Positions 1 to 11,814 of a stretch of 64,000 nucleotides of DNA are shown here, piece after piece (within the stretch, counting starts at the first letter, position 1; each line of letters opens with the position of its first letter). The stretch is from Hysterangium stoloniferum (taxonomy: Eukaryota > Basidiomycota > Agaricomycetes > Hysterangiales > Hysterangiaceae). A model generated the notes under the pieces. The model was not told the DNA's origin, searched no databases, and saw only the letters and a list, made by a program, of their open reading frames with translations. The stretch lies in contig WHVD01000166.1 in NCBI GenBank assembly GCA_015178975.1, positions 1 through 64,000 of the forward strand, read 5' to 3'. The position numbers and the translations under genes are program-made.

Positions 1-3000
1 CCCGAAAGGGGCCTTATTGACGGTGAAGGTCAAAGGTTGAGGTTCCTTAGAAGAGCTGGCTGGAATAAAACCCTGTCGTCCTGGGAGAATAAGTCTAGAT
101 CCCAACGGCTGATCTCTTAGAGTACCAATTTCATAATTAATATGGAAGTCTTCTCCCAAAAGAATTGGCACCATCATTCCTCTAACGACATAAGTTTCAG
201 CCGCGAACTTCAGTAACGTTCCACTGTCGTCCTCCAGGTAAATGGGGACATTAACATATCCGATAACCTTAGCGTTACCCGTGAGCTGAATTAGACGTAA
301 TTTGAGTCCTTGTTTCAACTTATACATGCCCTGCAGTTCCTTGTAGAATTCCTCCGATATAAGGGAAAGATCCGCTCCCGTGTCCATTCGAATTTTAACG
401 CGTTTGGGTGAATCGGGAGTTCCTACATGACCGAAAACATGGAGCGCTGCAACTCCTATGCTAGAGTAACCACTGGGAGGATCCCGTTTTCGATAAAGGA
501 TTGTAGTATCCTCCTTCATCAGACAACTGGGACAAGGATATTGGATTCGAGGCCTCTTACTTTCCTTGCGCAGGGACAAGATTACGTTCCTGCGTTCACT
601 TCGGCAAGGAACACACTTCGAAGGGGAATCCAATACTGGATCATCGTCGCTGTCCTCCGAATCCGAATTCTCGTACGGTAGTAAATCGGGGGGGTTCCCG
701 GGATCAAACGGGAACGTGTCAACATCAGCTCCAGATGAACAGAGCGAATTCGAACTGATTTGTTTGTGAGAATCTCCAGTCTGACAGTAGTCCTCGGTCA
801 GGCCTTCAAGGTCCTGCCGATGAACACTCAGCCGGTCTCCTTTTTCGAAGAAATCTGCGGCAAGTATGGATACGTAAGCTTCTGACAGAAGAGCTTCACC
901 AGTCGTTTGATTTTCCTCCCTCACTAATTTGTCTTCGACATGGGGCGAATAAATGGAAACAAAAGTCAATTCGTCATCAGAGTTATTTACTTGTCCTTGT
1001 ATAGATAGTCCATGAACCGCTTCATATAACCTTTGCTCCTCAGCTTCCTCCGACATATCCTGTGCGGAGCATTTGTTGATAGAGACATAATGAGACATTT
1101 TGCCAGCTTGAGGGCAGTCTATCTTAAAATGCTCCGGACTTCCACATATCCAACATTCCTTGGTGGGTTTGATCGAACTCCTCTTGTTACTCCTCTCGAA
1201 GAACATTTTTCCGTGACGCTTTCCCTGTTTTGGATCAGCGACGTCTGGAATGGTCCTTCTCGTCGAGCCTCTCTCGTTAGTCTCACTAATGAGAATATGG
1301 TTAGGTGAAGAGGAGTCGCCGGTGACTCTAAAATCCAATTCTTGACCCTCCGATAACATTACATGCGGTTTCTGGAACCTGTAACGTTCCCGGTGTGTTT
1401 GGACCCAAGCGTTAATCAGAGCTTCTTGCAGGTTATTAGCATAAGTCTGTAAACTCATGATATTATCGATGGGTTGTCCTTGAAGAAGGTAGAGCCATTC
1501 CGTAGGCAGTGTGAGAATGAGTCTGCGTGTCTCATCCCCTCTATCCTGGTAGAACCCATACAGGAAACGATAAAGTTTAACTCTCCATTGGATATAGTGG
1601 ACGGGTGTCTCACGATCGTGACCAGCCTGTCGGAATTTCATAGCTTCCCATTCTAAGGCTAAGGATTCACGCCAACGAGTTCCGAGCAATCCTTCGACGA
1701 TACCCCAAAGAAACGACCCATGAGATTGACTGAATTCAGTACGATGCTCACGGTCTAAGGTGCTCCACCAGACCTTAGCGTGCCCCTTGAGTCGTCTTGG
1801 CAGAGCAACTCCTAAGATCGCACTCATAGAGTCTGATATCTCCGTGAGACTCATGATATCCATGATATAGTCCAGGGCTTCAGATTGAGCTCCATCGTAT
1901 TCAGGGAGATCAGACCATTTGATCTTGAGGTCGTTGGTGTTAAGAGTGACCTTCTTGTCCTTAGGTAAGTCGTCAATAAGCGTGCTAGCTCGAGACCGCA
2001 TCGGAGTTCGAAAAGGGGTATTAGGCACTCCATTGTGGCATTCCCCACGTCCTGAGTTCCCTCCCCGGTCTGAAGTATTCGAACTCCCAGATGAATCGCT
2101 AGGGGGTCCTCCTGATGGCAAGAAAGGGTTTGAAGCGATCGGTAGAGAATGGCGGGGACCGTCTGGATTAAGCAATCCTCGACCAGCAACTGGGCCAGCT
2201 ATGCCCTCAGTAAATGCAGTGGAGAAGGACGGTCTACCCTTGTTGGCGACTGATCAGTTTCTGAAAGTGGTCGCTTCATCCCTGAAGTTAGGGCTGTTGG
2301 AGACTCCCTCAAATGCGACGCGAGAGCGGTGATCTCCCTGGAAAGACGTTAGGCCTGGTTCCATCGCGATTTGTCTCTCGATCTCCATCGCGTTCAGAAG
2401 TCGACACGGCTGGGGTTGATGGAAGGGAGCGCAGACCTCAATCCTCTTCTCCTGAAGGCGTTCTATTACTTGCGTCCTCAAATCCAGTGGAAAATCCTCC
2501 AATATTACAGGACGGTTGAGAGAATGCAGAAAACGAGTATCAGGGGACCCGTTTAAGTTGCGAACAAACGAATTGGTCGTGGAGATAGGCGAATCAGGGA
2601 CCTGGATTGAGTCGTTATAGGGGAGGAGTACTTCTAAAACCATCTTATCAAGTCTTCTTTGGTTTCGCTTCAACCGACCTCTTAAAGTGAGGTATGCCAG
2701 CGATAGATTCGGTGTGACTCCATTGAGAGACTCCTCCAACATACGGATGTACATGTACTGGTAGTCAACCTTAGGCACCACATGATCTCTGCCAAGCAGG
2801 ACATGCAGGATCTGTAACACATCATCATGCGTACGAAGTGCTTCAAGGAACAAAGAAAACACTTCCCGCTTGAGAATTCTTCTTCCTCCTTCCATAGTAA
2901 TCGTCACCTCGTTCGACCATTCAGGAATCGATTGGGTCAAATCCTCAAGGTTCCCTGGTCGCGTGAATAAATCCCGCGCCGATAAAATCGCTTGATAATG

Positions 3001-3468
3001 CCCTAACCAGACTGCTACAGTCTCCGGTAGAATAGGGTAATCCGTACTGTACTCCTCCACGAAGGGGGTAACCTGATCCTCGGGGATTCGATCGGTGTAG
3101 TACATATCCCATTTGCAATCGATGGGCTGGGCGTAAACCATATGACCTCCGAGGAACTGCTTAAGGATGACCTGTCTCGGAGGGAATCTGAGAACGGGTG
3201 TGGGTGCTCGATTAGACTCAATGTTAACTCCAGGGGTGTCCAACTGCTCGAGTAATGAGCGTTCCTCAGGTGGATCGGGGGGAATGTTCATTGACGATCC
3301 AGCTACTACTCCGGGGGAATCCTCCGGAGGAGCTGATCCTTGAAAAGTCGACGAAGACTTCCTCAGGGTGACGTTACGGGGTGGTTCTAGGTTAAAAGAT
3401 TTTTGACGAGGCATGGAGCTACCAGGCGTTGATGAAGGCCTAGACGTTTGATTCTTGCCCATAGTCAT
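1..3468 (-). pseudogene. Ty3/Gypsy Gag-protease polyprotein, one nonsense codon, cut by the window edge
   Basis: One frame stays open on the minus strand from the ATG at 3468 to the window edge, apart from a single TGA at 2256-2254. It encodes a long Gag, then a CCHC zinc knuckle (CWICGSPEHFKIDC, around 1155-1114) that would bind RNA in the capsid. A retroviral-type aspartic protease follows, with the active-site motif MDTGADLS around 387-364. Reverse transcriptase and integrase would lie to the left, outside the window. The TGA sits in an AAC-TGA-TCA context where CGA (Arg) is likely, so it looks like one CpG transition rather than general decay. An LTR and a primer site lie just upstream of the ATG. 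Gag and protease share one frame, with no frameshift between them. Confidence 0.88.
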
Positions 3469-3529
3469 TCACGTGTCCAGGTCTTAGTAGTCAAATAATA
3501 AGTTTTTCCTCGTAGGAAAAGAACGGTCC

Positions 3530-3543
3530 GGCCCGGATCACCA
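3530..3543 (-). other. Probable primer binding site of the left Gypsy element
   Basis: On the minus strand this reads TGGTGATCCGGGCC, starting with TGG as expected for pairing with the CCA 3' end of a tRNA. It lies one base inside the LTR edge and upstream of gag. The tRNA species was not identified. Confidence 0.6.
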
Positions 3544-3544
3544 C

Positions 3545-4182
3545 TGTGAAGAGTGGCGGGTTCTGACTGCTCTATATACGAAGAATAGTGTTTATTCAAC
3601 TACTATTAGAGAGTATTGACCATCAGTACAATACTATAGACTACTAGACTGTTAGTACTAGTATAAGAATGCACTGCACGCCTCAAGAGCAACTGTATAG
3701 TTGCTCGTGACGGCTTAGAACAGTAAGATAACGAGTTGACCTTTTACGGTACAACTAGTAGCTAGAAATAAGAAAGATACTCAGCTAAAGACTGAGTGTC
3801 TAGGATAGAGTATTAGTAGCGTGAGTCGACTACGGTGTCGACGAGCGCAAAGTCTTGAAAGCAGAACTCGACCTTAGCGGTTCGAGTTCAAAAGGCTATT
3901 AGTAGACTAGAGAATGCTACCTTTATGGTAGCTGAGATACTACCCTTGACACCTCTCGTTATTCGACGTCTGAGTCGTTACGAAGTGGTGTCTGCTGGGT
4001 AAAAAGTTGTCTGCATTTAGCGCTGAGAGCGCCCATAGATATACACAAGACTTCGAACTAAGAAATACGGGTATGCTCGAAGATCTAGAGAGTTAGGGAA
4101 AAAGAGTAAGAACTAAATAATATAATACTATAATATATGTATTATTCCACAGTCCAATCATGATATATGCATACCCTTCACA
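3545..4182 (-). repeat. 5' LTR of the left Gypsy element (638 bp)
   Basis: The segment is bounded by perfect 7-bp inverted ends, TGTGAAG at 3545 and CTTCACA ending at 4182, which gives the TG...CA termini of LTRs. It lies directly upstream of the primer site and gag on the minus strand. The partner LTR is outside the window, so target-site duplication cannot be tested. Confidence 0.75.
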
Positions 4183-4239
4183 GTTCTATTCAAGGCTGGA
4201 GCTGAGCTCCTTATATACATTTTAGTCTGAGACATTTAG

Positions 4240-4420
4240 AAGATTCTAGAAGATTTAATGATGTCATTCTGGGAGGAGTGATGTCATTTAGAATTTTCTA
4301 GAATTTTCTAGAGCATTGTGGAAGGTTCTAACTACTTCTAAGACACTATAGAATATTCTTGGCATAATGGAACATTGTAGAATTTGATAGAATATTCTAC
4401 AATATTCTATCTAATATTAG
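4240..4420. repeat. Degenerate low-complexity repeat of a TTCTAGAA-like motif
   Basis: Repeated imperfect copies of palindromic words such as GATTCTAGAA, TTTTCTAGAA and GAATATTCT run through this AT-rich stretch next to the LTR. No coding signal is visible. Confidence 0.5.
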
Positions 4421-4514
4421 TACCTATTAACTAATGTTCCATTGGAAGCCACTGGAATGTTCCAGAGAGTTTCCTGTTTTTGTTGCAGTAGCATATATGA
4501 TGACATAATGCTCT

Positions 4515-4690
4515 CGCGCCTGTGCGCACGCATGACACCCTTCGCGTCTTGTGACTGTCACGCGTTGTGACAGTCGCGCGCCTGTGTGACCGTCGCACAC
4601 CTTTGTGACAGTCACACGCCTCTGTGACTGTCGCACGCCCTTGTGACAACTGTCACCTGTTATGACGGTTGTCACTCGTTGTGACGATTT
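4515..4690. repeat. Minisatellite, core period about 19 bp
   Basis: Tandem units of the form TGTGACNGTCGCACGCCT; three clean 19-bp units sit around 4588-4645, with more degenerate flanking units. The array is GC-rich within AT-rich surroundings. The reading frames it opens are repeat artefacts. Confidence 0.8.
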
Positions 4691-4719
4691 TCCCACGCGC
4701 CGTGTAATAAACACCAGGC

Positions 4720-5500
4720 CGGTTTTATATTATTATATAATTATTATATTTACTTTTAGTTAGTTATAAATATAATATTTTATTATAATAATATAAAAAT
4801 ATATATATATTTCGCCTTGATAATGCGCGAGTATTTCAAATCGCGTTTTGTCAGCGTCGGAGTTTGAAATATCATGTGAATGTCACATGATTACTCGTGC
4901 GTTGTGAATAAGCGCTGAGTCGCCGACATATTAATCAAAAAAGAATAAAAAGTAGAAATTCAATAACCTGCTCAATTTATTAGATACAAATACAAAATAA
5001 ATTGTATAAATTCAAGATAAATCAAACGAATATTGTACAATTTAATCGTCGCAATATAATTACATTTGAATATTTGTTTTCGCAATTTGTTAGGGGAAAT
5101 TGTTTAAAAATCAGAAAAAACTTAGAAATACATAACACTAGTGAGAGCGGTGTAATTCAAGGAGGAGTTTAGAGTGGAAAATGTATTAGATTACTGGGGT
5201 GAATCTAAGCCGATTTTCTGACTGGATTGTATGTACAACATCCGCAAGACTAAATAGACCATGGAATGAATGACATACCAAATCCAGTAATGATGAAACG
5301 AAACTCGCAAAACATAAAATGAGAATAGTAAACACCAAATTTGGTGTTAGGAATGGGACAGAACAGAGTGGAGTCCAAATCGTGACAAATCATAAACCAT
5401 AATGGAAAATGGAACAGGAGCAGAGTCTGAATCGTGACAGGTCATTTAACTAAAAACGGGAATGGGTCTCTGTTAGAGGGATGACGGGTTTTCTGAGTGG
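4720..5500. other. AT-rich intergenic stretch, no gene seen
   Basis: Contains long runs of A and T (4725-4810) and no convincing frame, splice pattern or element end. Short words such as 'aatcgtgaca' recur near 5380-5440. Confidence 0.5.
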
Positions 5501-5545
5501 GGTCCAGTGACTGACATGTGGGACAAGGTCAGACATAGACAGGGA

Positions 5546-5710
5546 CAGAGTCCAGTGGGTATTCCAGTGACTGATACACAATGTAACGAAGTTGAAGGTA
5601 GACAACTCTGATGTACAGAGTCCAGCGGGAATTCCAGTAAACTGACAATTGGTGCGTATAGGGGACAGGTGCGTATAAGTTAGTGCCCAGAGTCTGGCGG
5701 GAATTCCAGT
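5546..5710. repeat. Three spaced copies of a 23-bp word
   Basis: Near-identical words of the form CAGAGTCCAGCGGGAATTCC occur at about 5546, 5615 and 5688, roughly 70 bp apart. They indicate a decayed tandem array with a unit of about 70 bp. Confidence 0.65.
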
Positions 5711-5801
5711 TGTAACAGAGCCATAGAAGCTGCGAGACTCCCATGTTGTCTCAGATGTTTGATTCTGAGGTTGAATTAGGTATTTGGGTATATAATGGTC
5801 A

Positions 5802-5878
5802 TGTTGTCAGCATTATACAATAGTGTGCTTTGCCCTTATACATTGAGACTCCTAAAATATTCAACAGGTTATGGACCC
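5802..5878 (+). repeat. Internally deleted Copia LTR scar plus primer site and start of gag
   Basis: TGTTGTCAGCATTATAC at 5802 and ATATTCAACA ending at 5866 resemble the ends of the Copia LTR at 23140-23323. The next bases, GGTTATGGACCC (5867-5878), are identical to the primer site of that element. The reading after the ATG begins M-D-P, as at 23328, and soon degrades. Only about 65 bp of LTR remain. Confidence 0.6.
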
Positions 5879-7838
5879 CACCCGCAAATGTGGTGGAGTC
5901 TTAATGCGAGCACACCCTGGAGAGCCACTGGTTACCCTGGCTGGACAGTGTTTTGTCAGAATCGCCACCTGATGCCACTGCGTGAAGTGGCATAAGATCA
6001 GCAGTTTTTAAATTGCATGCTGTCAATTGTCCTCACCTCACACATCATTTGACGCAATCCCTTGCACATAAGAATATGCTCCGAATAACACTGCAATGAC
6101 CTGGCTGACGGAGATGCCGAAGATATGTTCCAGAGTTGTCAAGCCTAAGGATGGCAGCCTGACAGGTGTATCATGAGCTGGAGGGATAGGAAACCTTTGC
6201 TGGAGGAAATGCTGTGACTATTAGAGTTTTAGGGAGCTGTCATCACAGAAGAGTTTCAGAGGTGGGGAGGAGGCCCTGGGCAGGCTGCTGAGAGTGACAT
6301 TCACCAAACATGACCTAATAACGTTCAGATAGCTCTGGTCATTTGATTGGAATGAGATTGGTTGACCTATGGTCGAATTTTTGTTATAATTGAAGCTCCA
6401 CTACATGGTAAGTAATCTTCACTTTAAATAATTTCTAATATCCTCCTCTACCAAGTCCCACTTCACCACCATCATCACAGTCAAACAATAGCAATAAACA
6501 CCATTCAAATGGGTATAATATGATATACTCATCATGAACACCCCTTTTGTTTTTAAGTCTATTTGTCATCCCTATCTGCCTTGAAAAGGGACCTCCATTT
6601 GTCTCTACCCCGCCATCTCCTTTGGTACCCACTAGTCCTAATAGCTGTCGCTCCTCTTCAAAAACTTCTGGATTTAGTTTCACCACGCAGCCAAAAGCGC
6701 ATAAGCGACATATATATATGCCCATTCTGACATACTCATCCATCGATCTTACTACTTCCATACAATGCTCACATCATCATTCATGGAAAATTCTAACACA
6801 GCGTCGGGAGAGAGGAAGGTTTATGAAGTTGTTGTAGAAGAAGCTGATTTTGTTACAATGTATTGGTACGTGATTTGGAATATTGGTATTATTGTACCTC
6901 ATTTTTGGTTTGCAGGTTGTTGAAATATTGCTATGCCAATTGGGTCTTGTTCAAAGACCATGACAACCCGCATGCATCAGTAAACCGCACTGGCAAAGGA
7001 TGGAGTGTGAAATGGTTGAGTAAATGGAGTGGCGGTGAATGGGATTGGAACCCAGCTGACATTTGACCACAGGTGAATTTTTTCTGCCATTGATGTCATT
7101 CCAGACTAGTTGCACTTTTGAAGCACACTTCCTACCTCATTGGCTCAGATGGAGTATCAGCCCTGACCAAGCTTTCAAAGCAAGGTGCGGTACATCATAA
7201 TGGTTTGGAAATCTGGCTGACATTTGATCACAGCCAAATTTTGACCTGCCATTGTGCCCAACATTGTCATGCTTTTGAGAGACTCCAATGCAACTGTTCA
7301 ATCAAATGGTGAATTACCTTTGGCGGCATCACTATTGGCATTGGTGCAGTTCCCTAGTATTACAATGGTTATTTAGGTTGAGTATCACTGGCAGCCACTT
7401 CTGAAGTCATATTTATATTGGGTATGGTTGTAGTGTTATGTGAATGAAATATAAATTATTAAACATCACTAATATACAAGCACTGTTATTCACCTTTTGG
7501 CCGGAAGGCATCCCCCTTATGCTCCCTTGGGGGCAAGGTACCTCTCTTATTCTATCCTTGGCAGTAAGGTATCTTCCTCATACTCCCCTCAAAATACCTT
7601 ACATCCACATCTATTTCCTTGGGGTAAGTGGCATTCCAGGGCTTTCAAGGTAGTTTTAAGATCCAAAGTCCTTGCCACAAGCCAGGTCAACCTTACCAAA
7701 ATTTCCCTTAAATCTACTTAAACATAAGTGTATTCAAGGTATATAAGGACAGAAAACATTTTCCTGATGCTCTAAGCTGACCTGGTTTCGTGAAATTATA
7801 GCCATGGCCAATGAAGTTGGTTTCGATTGTTTTATAAA
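5879..7838. other. Unassigned intergenic stretch with short local duplications
   Basis: No recognisable protein was found on either strand. A 45-50 bp word containing GCTGACATTTGA is repeated at about 7047 and 7215, and a CCTTGGGG/AAGGTA theme recurs at 7500-7640. Short open frames at 6435-6761 (minus) and 6863-7066 (plus) have no recognisable family. Confidence 0.4.
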
Positions 7839-8040
7839 CATCAAGAAAGTGGGAAGATCAGTAAGCATGCCATCTATATTGTCTAGAGCCATCTAGGAGA
7901 GCTAGTGAGCCCAGCTAAATTCTGCTAGATGCACTACTTCTGCAAGATCCCTATTCACTGGTCAGTATAAAAGCTTACTATAGATCTAGGGAGGCTAGGG
8001 AGGCTACATAATGGGTGTAGACATTCCCAAATCCCTGATG
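7839..8040 (+). mobile_element. MITE-like element, copy 1 of 3 (about 200 bp)
   Basis: The left end CATCAAGAAAGTGGGAAG and the reverse complement of the right end (CATCAGGGATTTGGGAATG) form imperfect terminal inverted repeats. The whole segment recurs at 44161-44334 and 45401-45593. All three contain the inner word ATAAAAGCTTACTATAGATC. There is no coding capacity, and the target duplication was not resolved. Confidence 0.65.
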
Positions 8041-8432
8041 AAGCTGTAAATACGGCTTTAAATTGCTAAAATACTCCATTCGGAGAACTACAAGCAATTG
8101 ATGTGTAACCAAATTCGGAGTATAGCGAAATGCAAGCCATGCTACTCTCATCTTATATACAGCGTGATGATCTGCAGAATCATCGAAAATGTCATATGCA
8201 CTGGCTCCCATGGTGCTTCACTACAGAATTTACCAGTAGAGAAAGATAAATTGATCATGATGCATTGAAAGTTCCAGTTTTTCCTGGTTACAATCGATGT
8301 TCAATGAACTGGGAGCTACAATATTTGTGGAAGTTTGGCAATGGAACTTTAACAGACATAAAATTATATAGGAGTAGTCCTGTTTCATTGTTAATTCTCC
8401 TGGATGGGATGTGTAATTATTTGATTAGCCTG

Positions 8433-8790
8433 TGTTGGAAATGGTGATAAAACACCCACCACTCTGAGGGCAGTTCACTCCTCTCCTTCTACCAAATTAT
8501 CTGTAAATGCATATTGCCGACTGTAAGGGAGTGAGACTCCCTACACTGCAATTTGACAATATTTGGCCCCATTGCTGTCCACATCCCATTGTTCTCCACT
8601 AGTATATATTATGTACATGTGGGTTTTCAATAAAATAATGGTTTTCTTCCCCATCATTCATTCTAGTGTCTGTCTGCACCTGTGGCAGAAACTAGTCTTA
8701 CAGGACCATCTTCAGTGAGGCTGATGACCTGTGTACACCTAAACTATCACCAAACCTATCATGTCAGAAGGTGAATATGCCTGGCCAAGT
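8433..8790 (+). repeat. LTR-like repeat (TGTTGGAA family), diverged copy
   Basis: Starts TGTTGGAAATGGTGATAAAA. Near 8737-8785 it shares a block (TGTACACCTAAACTATCACC) with the copies at 42906-43178 (plus), 39860-40128 and 51271-51535 (both minus). This copy has extra sequence between the two blocks and lacks the common 3' part, so it is another subfamily or a rearranged copy. Confidence 0.55.
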
Positions 8791-9254
8791 TGTCTCATCA
8801 GTGTAAGGAAGTTGAATATAACTTGTGTAAATTTGGCTTCCGAAAGCTTATAAAGAAGGATACTACAGAACTACTGGAAGTCAACGTTCCAATTCTTGTT
8901 AGGTCCTGTGATAGTGTTTGACCTCAATAAATATGCAAGGTTTCACAGCAACCAGCATCGGTAGCGACTTCACACGATCCATCGTTTACCCTTTTGAAAT
9001 CAACCCACTTTGTAAACTCCGTTTTATCCGTTAGGTCACGTTATCGTCCTTACACACAAGTGCTTCGGTTTGAGGCGCTGATGGTTTCAATTTTATATTA
9101 CTGCCAACTGATTCTCTGGTAGCGCTAATTATTATGCTTCAAATGAACTTCTATCTATACATTACTAACCGTTGGCGTTAGGGCGTGGCTGTTTATATCC
9201 CACCTCTCATCTTCATCGCTCTCCCTTCTCTTCGTCCTTGCTCCCACCATTGTC

Positions 9255-10984
9255 ATGGCTACTCCCGTTGACATTCGAGATACTTTTGGGGCCTGTTTTG
9301 TTGCCCTCTTAATTGCATTTCTTCTCTACGGGATCTCACTTCTTCAGACGATAACTTATTACATGCGGTACCCGTACGTCCTTGATCAACGTATCCCTTT
9401 CTACAACTCATTTGATGCAGAACTGATGCGCCGCGCATGAAAACCCTGGTTGCTGTTGTCTGGTATTTGAGCTAGCCCCTATGGTCAGCAGCTGGAACTA
9501 ACAATCATGAAAGTACTGCTAATACCTTTCAGATTATCCTCATCGCACATGGTGTGCTTTCCGAGTCCTGGAATAGGTTCAATGTTCTCGTTAATTGACA
9601 TCTCACTCAGGGATATACTATTATTTAGTTCTAAACTATTTTAATCCTGATGCCTTGGCCGATGGAACGTGGTCCTTTATCGTATGTCACACGGTCTATT
9701 CAATACTAATATCCTACTCATCTTGTGATCAGCTGGAAGTTGTTGTAACTGTACGATGCCGCCTTTTCGTGCGGTGCCCATACAAACGTCTTAATTTCAT
9801 TGCTAGGATGTGATCGCCTGCATAGTACAAGTGTACTTCGCGATGCAGCTTTATTTGCGTGAGTATGTTGATATATAAAGGACCTTAGCCTGATAGTTAT
9901 CATAGTCAGCAAACAGTGGTTCTTGGCCGCTATGATTGCAAGTACATTACTTGTTCCTAATAACATCCTTTTGATATTTTTAGTTTACTTAGTTGTTGCT
10001 TTCCCTTAGTCAAGCAGGTATGTGACTAATAAACATTTTTTTGTCGTAGGTACTTACTCCTCTGGCCTAGGAACTAGTCTGGGTTCGTTGATATAATTCT
10101 GAATTCTAATAACGACTCTTGACTCACTGCAATCAGCTTTTACGATTAGTGGGTAAGAATTGCTCATCTCATTTTGTTAGTTATTTATATTTATTTATAT
10201 ACGTTAAATTCTGCCTAGATTCATAGTAGGGGGTGCATTTACGAAGCTCCAAGATCATACTATGAAGGTGTGGGATCGATTATCGATTTTTTATCCAACT
10301 AACGATATTGTTTTTTTGGATAGGGTCTCCTGCTTACCCATCTCACCACCTCGCTAGCAGCAGATATCATTATTACCGTTGGACTGTGTGCCCATTTACA
10401 AGCCGCGCGTACTGGGTATTCGCAGTACGTTATCGCTATGCTGACGGGACTCGCTCAGCTCGTTGCTAACCAACAAAATAGGACGGAACGACTCATTTCA
10501 AAGCTTCTTGTTTACACAGTCAACCGTGGTATTTTAACCGGTTTATCTGCTTTCCTCGAGCTCGTCTTCGTGCGTGTATGGTTATAAAACAATTTCATGT
10601 GACCTTTAAACGTAGGATTTTTCAGTATCTCTCAATGCCGTGAGTCCTGCCATCATCCTTGTCAACCTCTTGCCTAATGTTCTAACTGAAATTGCAAGGA
10701 ATACCTTCATCTTTATCGGTATCCATTTTATAACCTCCAAATTCTATACCATTTCGTTCATGGCAACACTCAACATCCGCCGTCAATCCAACTCTCATTC
10801 CCGCTCTGGATCAAACACAAACCCGCCTCATCAAAGAGATATTTCGCTAAGTAACATGTCAAATACAACGGCGATCCCGGGCGCATTAACAAAGCCAATC
10901 CTGCCCATTATTAACATTACGAGAGGACCCGATGCAATGACTACTGCGAGTGTATACGTGAGTCGTGTGGGCCATTACCTTTAA
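9255..10984 (+). CDS. DUF6534-like multi-pass membrane protein, many small exons
   Basis: A basidiomycete membrane-protein pattern is visible. The N-terminal helix (FVALLIAFLLYGISLLQTI) is followed by IILIAHGIYYYLVLNYF, then SLAADIIITVGLC, then a last helix pair ending in GIHFITSKFY and a hydrophilic Ser/Asn-rich tail. Phase-consistent exons: 9255-9373, 9421-9462, 9514-9551, 9611-9681, 9733-9773. After an unresolved middle come about 10138-10153, 10219-10267, 10324-10424, 10482-10569 and 10616-10984. Introns are 46-60 nt with GT-AG ends. The exons between 9774 and 10137 were not settled; the block around 9895-9950 (SKQWFLAAMIAS) is coding-like. The start is the first ATG of the hydrophobic exon, preceded by a pyrimidine-rich leader. 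No catalytic function is known for the family. Confidence 0.8.
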
Positions 10985-11500
10985 AGATGGTGTTTGACTG
11001 GGCTTCCTAGTCACAACCTTCGCTTATCAAAGAGCCTTCAGATTATGAGACCGGGGAAACATTTCTCTCTTCGATGGGTCGGGATTAAGATGAGGGTGTT
11101 TAACGTGGATGCCTCACGACATATATTACTCAATTGTCTTATCCTCGTGCTTTTGTTTGTGCTGTACGACAACGCTATGCTCTCATGTTGACCTATCCAT
11201 GATACCAAGACAATCGAATTCATGACTCCTTACAAGTGTAAAGATATACCAAAAACGAGACTTGTGAGCGCCCAAGATGCATCTACAAGCGCAGTTAAAA
11301 CCGATAATTATCTCTTTGTGTCGGTCGAAATCTTATAACGTTATGCAAGTCATAGGTGGTGCAAAGCTCTGGGGCAACTTGAAACTGACTGACTTCAATA
11401 TTACAGTAATACTCGACAAATCTATACCCCCACCGCCACTGCGCCTAATTTTCGCTCCACTAATATTTTGGTTTAGCCCTTTTCACCGAATAACTATTCT

Positions 11501-11814
11501 TTAACTCACTTCTTCCCCCTCCTCCAATCTTCCATCTCCAGGAACAAATGGCATTTGAAATCGGGGAACACAACGAAACAACTAACTCTTATTAGACTAT
11601 AAGTGAGTGTCGGATATATTCCACTTACAAATAAATTGCAATTGCAGCCATGTGGTTGACAATCACGCGTTGTACTGACACAAGGTTGTCCACAACCCCA
11701 TTGTGTGGCACGGAGAAGTCTTGTAGCAGGAGTCACACCACGAGGGTCGACAAGTGCTGCAGAGACTGGAGATATGCAGAGAATCATAGCAGTGAAAACC
11801 TGCCTCGGCAACAT
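11501..11814 (-). CDS. Small secreted cysteine-rich protein (about 88 aa, two exons)
   Basis: Exon 1 (11814-11629) starts with a secretion signal (MLPRQVFTAMILCISPVSAA). A consensus GTAAGT donor at 11628 opens a 47-nt intron ending at 11582, and exon 2 (11581-11501) ends in TAA. The mature part has six cysteines spaced C-X3-C-X6-C-X4-C-X-C-X6-C; the last cysteine is supplied only by splicing, which supports the intron. The spacing resembles knottin-type or inhibitor-like small secreted proteins of fungi. A role outside the cell is inferred, and the target is unknown. It converges with the DUF6534-like gene. Confidence 0.65.

Noticed and set aside
4427..4714. Two overlapping minus-strand frames rich in Arg, Thr and Val
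   Set aside because: They are translations of the 19-bp minisatellite and its flank; periodic residues follow the DNA repeat.
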